Source of the DNA: Gnetum montanum
Taxonomy: Eukaryota > Streptophyta > Gnetopsida > Gnetales > Gnetaceae
Direction of reading: 5' to 3'
Assembly (NCBI GenBank): GCA_015680685.1
Contig: MNCI01002247.1
Coordinates: 54,918 to 118,917, forward strand
DNA length: 64,000 nt
Made by a program: the position numbers and the translations under genes. A model generated the notes under the pieces. That model did not search any database. It was not told the origin of the DNA and saw only the letters and a program-made list of their open reading frames with translations. Every line of letters starts with the position of its first letter. Positions within the stretch are counted from its first letter, which is position 1. This document shows positions 56,881 through 64,000 of this stretch, piece by piece.

Positions 56881-57954
56881 TGTTTAGCCAGGCCGTGACC
56901 TTCAAGGAGGAATAATGAAGCGCAAGGTGGTCCTCCACACAGACGCAACCCAAGCCACTACCAAGATTTCATTGCACGTCGTTGTCAGAGCACAAGCTTA
57001 GCGGCCCCAAGGATGTGGGCACCTTGTACATGCACCACCGTCCATGTGTATGGCTGGAGCTGCACATGAATGCGGTGGTCAGGAGAGGGACCTTCGAAAC
57101 GACACCGTGGTGACTCCTCTGGCAGGTGGCATGGGCGCCACCTGTGGAAGTGTTCAGCATAGGTATCTAGGAAATATTTTACTTAGAGCTTGCTAATGGG
57201 CCTCAAAGAAATTGCAGTTTCTAATGATAGTGCATGTACAAGTGCAAGTCTTGAACCATCATATGTTTTGAGGAAGATATGACCCATACTTCTATCAGAT
57301 TTGGTATTGGAAAATTCACTACTGCACAGGAATCTAAGACGAAATTCAGTGAAAGAATGTTGTGTATGCTATTAAAATTTGTTCACCAAGATTAATTCAT
57401 CAAAGGTAGTTTCAGTGACTAGATGGAAATAGGTGATAAACACTTTAAAAAAAACATACAGGAAGCACAGCGGCAAAAGTTACAACAGCCGCAGTTTTTA
57501 CGGAACACACGGCAACATTACCGAACGTGGTGGCAGAGCCTTCTTTCACGGTGGCAGTTGATATACGGTTCTAGTAGGGCGGAATAATTTGAAATTATTT
57601 TTCGGCAGTTCTAGGCCTAGTGCCTTCACATTTGGACTTCACATTTGGAGGCGCCCTAACCACTACCGGATTCAAATTTCTTGTTCCTGTGAATGCCATT
57701 TTTCCAAGGAAGCGAAGCCAACAACAAATTTTATGCAAATTTAAAATGAAAATTTACATATCTGCCAACACCAACGTCTACACTAAGGTGGATGATAAAT
57801 TACTTTCATGAGAATTACTAGGGCTTAATGACATTTAGTAATTAAAATTCTAAATAAATAAAAATAAAAAATTATTATGGAGCTCTTATAATATGGAGAT
57901 CTTGGATTTATTTTAAATTAAATAATTATAGGCTATTGCTTATAAAAGCAATAT
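56881..57954. other. Non-TE sequence, GC-richer patch, no gene assigned
   Basis: 56,940-57,160 is clearly richer in G and C than its surroundings and has short frames on both strands, none recognised. The rest shows no repeat match within the window. Confidence 0.4.
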
Positions 57955-59345
57955 TTGTAGTATTTACACATGCCAATGTTAGCATAATTTTCTCCAAAAC
58001 TTTATAAGTTACAACTTACCTAATTTGTTGGGCAAGTAATCTCCTAACTTGTTGGGCAAGCAATATCTCCTAACTTGTTGGGCAAGTTATAACTTCCTTA
58101 CTTGGAAGAGAAGTTAGCTAAGATATTTTGAAATATGTAACTACCTTTTGAACCCTATAAAAAGGCTTCAAGGGTAAGAAGAAAAACATCACACACTTTT
58201 GGGATCACACACTTGGGGCCACACATTGATAATATTGCTTGTAAGATGGCTTGCTAAAGAAAAGATTTCAGCCTCTTTGTCATAGTCCTGTGAGTTATGC
58301 TTATTATTTTTTATTTTGTTTAAATTTTTTAGCTAGTGGTTTAGATAGTATCATGCTTGGCAAGTAATTTTGGGATTTTTAGATTGCTCTTATTGTTCTT
58401 GTTGCACGATAGAAATTTCTATTAAAATTTTTCCATAGAAGCGCTTGTGTTTGAAAGCCTTAAGAGCATTTTAGTAGTGAATTTTATTATTATGCAACGT
58501 ATAAGAATTGCTATTGAGATTGTTGTAAGAGAGCCTCTGCTTGTAGTCAAGCCGTTGAACAATTCAATAGTCAAGAGGGTTTAGAAAATATTTGGTATTT
58601 TGATAGGACCAAAATAGCTTCTTTTATCTTTAAAGTGAACTCCATGATATTTCAATCAGAAATTATCAAGGCTTTTGAAGGTTTTGTTGAATGCAATTGT
58701 TGACATCCATTATCTAGCCAAATGAAGTCTCGTACGTGATAGTTTACGTAGCATTTTTTTGGTAGCATAGTAGGATTGTCTTGAAAAAATTGCTTATTTG
58801 AGCCTTGGAAGTTTTAACAATTTGTAGTTATTGAATTTGGGATAGCTTTATTGTGAAGTGTTTACTCATATCATTTTACCTTGTTTAAACATTTGAGGTC
58901 TTAACACAAATCTTCTTTCTTTCCTTTCTATTTCCATTGAATCTTGCTCTATTTCTAGTTTTCTTGTGGAACTATCTCTTTCTCTGGGGAAAATTAGAAG
59001 TAGATTCGTGGAGTTGTGCTCAAATGTTGTAAAAAAATTTTATTTGTTACAAGTAGGTATTATAAGGACTGCATAGGCTATGGAATTGAACAAAATAGGA
59101 ACTCTCAACAACTCACAGTACTTGACAAAGTTGGCCGAATCTCTTTAAGATAAGTCATTTGTAGTTTACACACAATGCAATTGTTTCATATTTCACAACT
59201 ACACACCGCAATAGCACACACACATAATCACATTAACTACTGAGTTTATTTGGAGGTATTTGGGCCTTGGTGTTGCCAGAGACCAGTAAGCACCTAAATC
59301 TTGTTCAAGGACACTCGTTGGTGTTCGCGTCCCAAATGGTCGCCA
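57955..59345 (+). repeat. 5' LTR of T3-B (right part)
   Basis: Aligns with 27,373-28,689 and 36,896-38,199. TATA box TATAAAAAGG at 58,156-58,165. Near 58,020-58,100 a unit TAACTTGTTGGGCAAGT is repeated three times, once in T3-A. Ends GTCGCCA. Confidence 0.82.
58156..58165 (+). promoter_or_regulatory. TATA box of T3-B LTR
   Basis: CCCTATAAAAAGGCTTC, same context as both T3-A LTRs. Confidence 0.75.
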
Positions 59346-59355
59346 ATAGTTGTTT

Positions 59356-59373
59356 TGGCTCTAGAAGGAGGGC
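59356..59373 (+). other. Primer binding site of T3-B (tRNA-Asn)
   Basis: TGGCTCTAGAAGGAGGGC differs at one base from the complement of the plant tRNA-Asn 3' end. It lies ten bases after the LTR end, as in T3-A. Confidence 0.88.
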
Positions 59374-59468
59374 TAAAAGTTTAGCCTCTAAGTTCATAAG
59401 CCTTATAATTTTAGCACATCAACCATTATTTGTTACTATAAAGACTTAAGAAATACTATTTTTAGTTC

Positions 59469-61100
59469 ATGACCAAGAAGATTGATAGTTTGGAAAATTT
59501 AAAAGTTTCAAAAGATATTCTAGATTCTAAGATTGATTCTTCATCAGAAGAAGAACGGTCAAAGAAATTTTTTGGATTGGGAACAAGTAGTGGAGTGAAA
59601 ACTAGAAGATCAAGAAGATCACCCATTATATCTAGTTTATCAATTCATAAGAGAAGATCTAGAAAGTCTAAGAGTTCAACTATCCAAAGGAATAGGATGG
59701 AAAATCCTTGGCAAAGAGTTACACCATTAGGATTTCAAAATTACAATGATATTCCTAAGGTAGTTTACAAATATTTGCCTAAGCCTCTTATTCTTGGAAA
59801 AGCTTATTTAGCTGAAGAATATATTCACATGTTTGAGTTAGCTTTAGCTCATGCAAATGTTCAACATCAAGATCAAGCTTGTAGGTTGTTTGTATCAAAT
59901 TTAAAAGATATGGCTCAGATTTGGTATTCAAACTTACCAATTAATAGTATTACAAGTTGGGATGACATGAAGAATCTTTTCTTAGCCCAGTTTGGTAATC
60001 AATTAGATCAACAACAACTATACTATGGCCTGATACAGGCTAAGTAAGGTGTTAAAGAGTCAATTAGAGATTTTAACATCAAGTTTCAATGAATTTGTGG
60101 ACTCTTTCAAAGACAATATAGGCCATTAGAAGAAGTGCTTAAAGAAACTTATCTTAAGGCTGTTAACCCCAACATTTCAATTTGGTTAAGGAGAACTCCA
60201 AACTTAACTACGCTAAATGACTACTTTAGTGAAGCTATACAGTTAGAAAAATAGTTGAATCCTGAAGAAAATATTGCAATTCAAAAAAAAGAAGAAAGAG
60301 TTATGATTCCTATGCAAGATTTTGCTCAATTTAAAGCTTTACCAGGTCCATCTCATATTAATATAGAGCAAGGGCAAGAAAGAGTAGAATCTGAAAAAGG
60401 AAAATTAATGAGAGATATGTCTAACAAAATAGTGAAGCTTGAAAAATATTTGGCAAGAGTTAATATCAAGGAAGAAAGGAATATCAAGGAAGAAAAGAAA
60501 AATAGAAAGCATAAACATTAAGAAACTAAGTTAGTAGAAGATGAGGATGAAAGTGACCTGATTATGTCCAACTTTCTTGATATTGAATCTAATAATGAGT
60601 TATCTAGTGTTCATTATGCAAGTAAATCTTCTAGCAATGGATCTAGTGATACTTCTTCTCTATCAAGTTCTGAAGAAGATATGTCTTCAGATGAAGAATG
60701 TAATAACAATGAGGAAAATGGATATAATCTTCGATCAAAAGAAAGATTAACTACTTCTAGACCCCCAAATGTTATTACTGATCCATCTACTAAGAGAAAA
60801 GCTTTTGAGCCAAATAGAAGAGATAAGAATAAAGGTAAAGACAATCAAGTAGAGCAAAGCACTCCAAATCAGTCTTTTAATAAATGGATAAAGAGACCAA
60901 GCTTTATTGGTGATGGAGAGTATGATTTGATTGAAGACCTTAAACATGTCAAGGCCAATATTAGCCTTTATCAGTTGCTTCAAATAGGAGATCAGCAAAG
61001 AAAGGCTTTAGAGTTCATTAAAGGTAAAAGGAGAGTTAGAGAATCAGAGTTAAGTTATGTGTCTAATAATGATGAGAAATTAAAGACTTCATATGATAAG
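59469..61100 (+). pseudogene. T3-B gag pseudogene
   Basis: ATG at 59,469. Basic Ser-rich N-terminus (RRSRRSP, KRRSRKSK), gag domain about 59,800-60,254 (DQACRLFVSNLKDMAQIWYS), TAG at 60,252-60,254 shared with T3-A, a Lys-rich segment (60,400-60,520) and a Ser/Glu-rich segment (60,600-60,720). From 60,564 the frame is open without a stop through the protease to 61,625. Only a few stops (60,046, 60,090, 60,252, 60,519) interrupt gag. Confidence 0.85.
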
Positions 61101-61625
61101 GAAGCTCCTCCTTTCCTTTTGACAATGAAATTAAAGGATAAATACTTACACAATTGTTTGGTTGATTCTGGAGCTACGTCTACTATAATGCCATTGTCTA
61201 TATGTAAGAAACTTGGTTTGATTCCTGAAAAATCAAATAAAAAGATTGTTCAAGTGGATAAAAGTAGAGTGAAGATTGTGGGTCAATTACCAAATGTCTT
61301 ATTGGAAATTGCTTCTGAACCCCGCATCAGAAGTAGAGTAACTATTCAAGTGGCAGATATACCAGATTCACATAGTCTCTTATTGAGTAGAAGTTGGAGC
61401 AAGAATTTCTCAAGTTACATATCAACAGATTATTCTCACATGTGGCTACCTTGGAAAGGAGAACCGAATCAAATATACATCTATAGCGAACATTTGATGA
61501 TTGATAACATTACTTCAAATGGAAAAAGTAAAATGGTTGAAAAAGGAGGTGTTGAAAACAAAATTTGTACACTCCAAGAAAGTTATAAATCTGAAAAAGA
61601 ACAGTCAAAGAATGAGGATAAATGA
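61101..61625 (+). pseudogene. T3-B protease
   Basis: CLVDSGATSTIM (61,157-61,192) and LLLSRSW (61,378-61,400) lie in a frame open from 60,564 to a TGA at 61,623. The domain itself is undamaged. The TGA lies directly before the aRH and is shared with T3-A. Confidence 0.85.
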
Positions 61626-61990
61626 GAGTTATACTTTGATGGTTCATATAATTCAAAAGTTGCAGGAGTCGGTATTGTCATATTAAAGAATGATTCACCT
61701 GAAATTCTTAAAGCAATTCATCTATATTTCCCTTGTACTAACAACAAGGCTGAGTATGAAGCTTTATGTATTGGTATAAGAATAGCACTAGACAAAAGAT
61801 CAAAGTAATCACTATAAAATGAAATTCAAGATTAGTTTGTGAACAAGTAAAGGGTAACTATGTAGTAAAGAGCTCATTCTTAAGACCTTATAAGAAACTT
61901 GCTTGTAAAATATTAAATCAGTTTCAACATTGCCAAATAGAGCATATAAATAGAGCAGAGAATCTTATAGTAGATGATTTGGTAGAGGCA
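61626..61990 (+). pseudogene. T3-B archaeal-type RNase H upstream of RT
   Basis: LYFDGS (Asp 61,638-61,640) and AEYEAL are kept. A one-base loss near 61,798 shifts the frame, and the GDS motif (T3-A 31,154-31,162) reads GAAATT here, so the third acid is gone. It confirms that the domain lies before RT in this family and not only in T3-A. Confidence 0.83.
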
Positions 61991-63120
61991 GCTTCAACAT
62001 TGGATATGAAAATAATAGAAAGTTACAAAGATGTAATGATTGAAGAAGAACATCAACCATCAGTACTAGATAATATAAGACATTTACAAGTATTTGAAAA
62101 TGATGATCAAGTACTAAGATTTATGAAAAACAAACAAGAATTTAAGGGTCAAGTGATACCTGAAACGTCATCAAACACCAAAGCTAATTTCATTCCAAAA
62201 AGGATGATTAACTTGGAACATGAGTTTAAGAAAAATTTACTTACTGGAAAGGATATACAAAACCTAGATAGTCAAGCTTTCAATGTAGTGAATTTTGGAT
62301 TAGACAAGACACCAAAGATGTTGAATGTTACAAAGGAGAGAGATTCGAGTTTCAAGAAAAATTTGTTAACATGTCTAAGAAATAATTTGGACAATTTTGC
62401 TTGGTCTTATGCTAATCTTAAAGCTTTTAGGCAAGATGTGATGACACATAAAATTCTGTTAATAGAAGGTTGTAAAATAGTCAAGCAAAAACAAAGGAAA
62501 TTCAATCCATCATTTTAACTAGCTATGGAAGCTGAAATCAAGAAGTTATTACAAGCTCGAATCATATATCCAATACGATATTCGACATGGCTTGCTAACC
62601 TTGTTCCAGTGAGAAAGAAAAATGGTGATATAAGGCTTTGTGTAGAATTTAGATATCTGAATGATGTCTCAAAAAAGGATAAGTATCCACTTCCAAGAAT
62701 TGATGAGATGCTAATTAAAGTCTCAGGTTATCAAGTATATTCCTTCTTAGATGGTTTCTCAGGTTATAATCAAATCGTGGTAGATAAGAATGATAGATAC
62801 AAAATAGCATTTATCACCAAATGGGGAACTTTCACTTACCAAAGAATGCCATTTGGATTGTCAAACGCTGGAGCTACTTTCCAAAGAGCAATGGATTTAG
62901 CATTGAAGGATTTATTGGGAACATTCGTAGTGGTTTATTTGGATGATATTACAATATTCTCAAAGAAAAAGAAGATCACATTAATCATCTACAAAAAGTT
63001 TTCGATAGATGTCGTGAGTTTGGTATTTCATTAAATCCTAAGAAGTGTATCTTTGGGGTTAAATCTGGAAGCTTATTAGGCCATGTGATATGTCAAGAAG
63101 GAATTGCCATAGACAATTCC
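61991..63120 (+). pseudogene. T3-B linker and RT pseudogene
   Basis: Linker with FAWSYANLKAFR (62,397-62,432). RT has LVPVRKKNGDIR, FLDGFSGYNQ, MPFGLSNAGATFQ and the complete YLDD (62,936-62,947). A TAA at 62,516 and a one-base loss near 62,972 (KKKK run) break it. TGA at 63,120 is shared with T3-A. Confidence 0.87.
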
Positions 63121-63129
63121 TGAATCCGA

Positions 63130-63790
63130 GCATTATAGAATATTGAGCATCTCACAAGTAAGAAATCTCTTAGATCTTTCTTTGGAAAGATAAAATTTGT
63201 GAAAAAGTTCATCCCCGGGTTTATTGAAATTACCAAGCCTTTGATGTATATTTTAAAAAAGGATGTCCAAGTAGAGAAAACACTAGAATCAGAGAGAGCT
63301 TTATCAGAAATTAAAAATGCTATACAAGAGGCTCCATATTTGGTGAAGCCTAGGCTTAAAGAAGATTTTTGGTTATAGTCTTTTGCTTAAAATGATTCTA
63401 TCGCTGCCGTTTTGACACAAAAGGATAGTGGAGGTCAAGATGAACCAATTGGAGTTTTTGGATATCAGTTAAAGAGTTCAGAATTAAATTATTTAGACTT
63501 AGAGAAACAAGATTTCATAGTCATCAAAGCACTTTAGCATTTTAAATATTATTTGGAAAGTTCATTAGTCCACATTATGCTAATTGAACCTGCAGTCAAG
63601 CGATTCCTAGCCCAAAATGAGATTGGATTAAAAAAGGGAAAATGGCTTATAAAGTTGCAAAGTTTTAGATTTTCATTGGAAATATGCAAGAAAATTAAGG
63701 TAATGGGTTTAGACAAGTTAATGGCTAGAGAAAGTGAAGTATGTACACTTGACACCCATGAAGAGAATTGGTATGATGAAATTCTCAAAT
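63130..63790 (+). pseudogene. T3-B RT-linked RNase H, degenerate
   Basis: NDSIAAVLTQKD and ELNYLDLEKQDF are recognisable. The T-D-H position reads LIEP as in T3-A. Stops at 63,376, 63,388 and 63,536. Confidence 0.8.
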
Positions 63791-64000
63791 TTCTTAATAC
63801 AAGGAAAATCCCAAATAATTTAACTGCAAGTCAAAAGAGAGCTTTCTTCAAAAGAGCACGAAGATTTGTTGTTAAGGATGGTATATTATATAGAAAGGAT
63901 TTTTCAGGGGTTTTATTGGAATGTATTCGTAATGACCAAATTAGTTTCATTTTAGAACAATTTCATGATCATTTGAATTTATTTTATGAATCCCCTAAGT
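63791..64000 (+). pseudogene. T3-B integrase, N-terminal part cut by window edge
   Basis: NLTASQKRAFFKRARRFVV, then LYRKD and the start of the zinc-binding region (HDH), aligning with T3-A 33,100-33,290. Continues outside the window. Confidence 0.8.

Larger units (their letters stand above)
57955..64000 (+). mobile_element. T3-B: Tat-like element, runs off right edge
   Basis: LTR, tRNA-Asn primer site, gag, protease, aRH, RT, RNase H and the start of integrase align with T3-A. It is better preserved: gag and protease are open over long stretches. The left edge of its LTR is uncertain, since homology with the T3-A LTR begins near 57,955 and the first 1.2 kb of the T3-A LTR is absent. Confidence 0.87.

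Overview
The window comes from a land plant with a large, repeat-bloated nuclear genome. A gymnosperm is my best guess; this is inference from the very old, stop-riddled Ty3/gypsy copies, the near absence of host genes and the Tat-like and Athila-like mix. I see no intact protein-coding gene, and no tRNA, rRNA or CRISPR array. Nearly all of the 64 kb is three families of LTR retrotransposon plus a few fragments of host genes.

Layout. 1-18,260 holds two copies of a Tat/Ogre-like family with LTRs of about 3 kb (called T1). Copy T1-a (+) has pol at 114-3586 and its 3' LTR from 3857. Copy T1-b (-) has pol at 13,819-10,335 and its 3' LTR running down from 9886. The two 3' LTRs meet tail to tail near 6540. 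Between T1-b pol and a fragment at its 5' edge lies the most unusual object: a plus-strand gene, antisense to the element, with six exons whose lengths and phases fit a single reading frame of about 727 codons (14,469-17,493). Arrays of an AGTTTAAGGYC repeat lie on both sides of it. 18,275-24,439, 39,650-46,466 and 47,985-56,035 are three copies of an Athila-like family (T2-A, T2-B, T2-C). T2-C carries gag, protease, RT, RNase H and integrase. T2-A and T2-B carry only gag and protease and share one deletion junction, so they belong to a non-autonomous subfamily. 26,134-38,199 and about 57,955-64,000 are two copies of a third family (T3-A, T3-B) with a primer site for tRNA-Asn and an archaeal-type RNase H placed before RT.

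Host remnants are a CCR4-like deadenylase retropseudogene split by T2-B with a CTAGT target duplication (46,620-46,472 and 39,649-38,570, minus strand), the start of a DUF4057-family gene (56,607-56,880, plus), and an unidentified two-exon remnant (25,322-24,649, minus).

Decay is old and biased. Premature stops are mostly TAG, and aligned copies show CAG/CAA to TAG/TAA changes, as expected from deamination of methylated cytosine. T2-B LTRs differ by about 17 of the first 255 bases counted by eye. Boundaries called 'about' were judged by eye from repeat homology.
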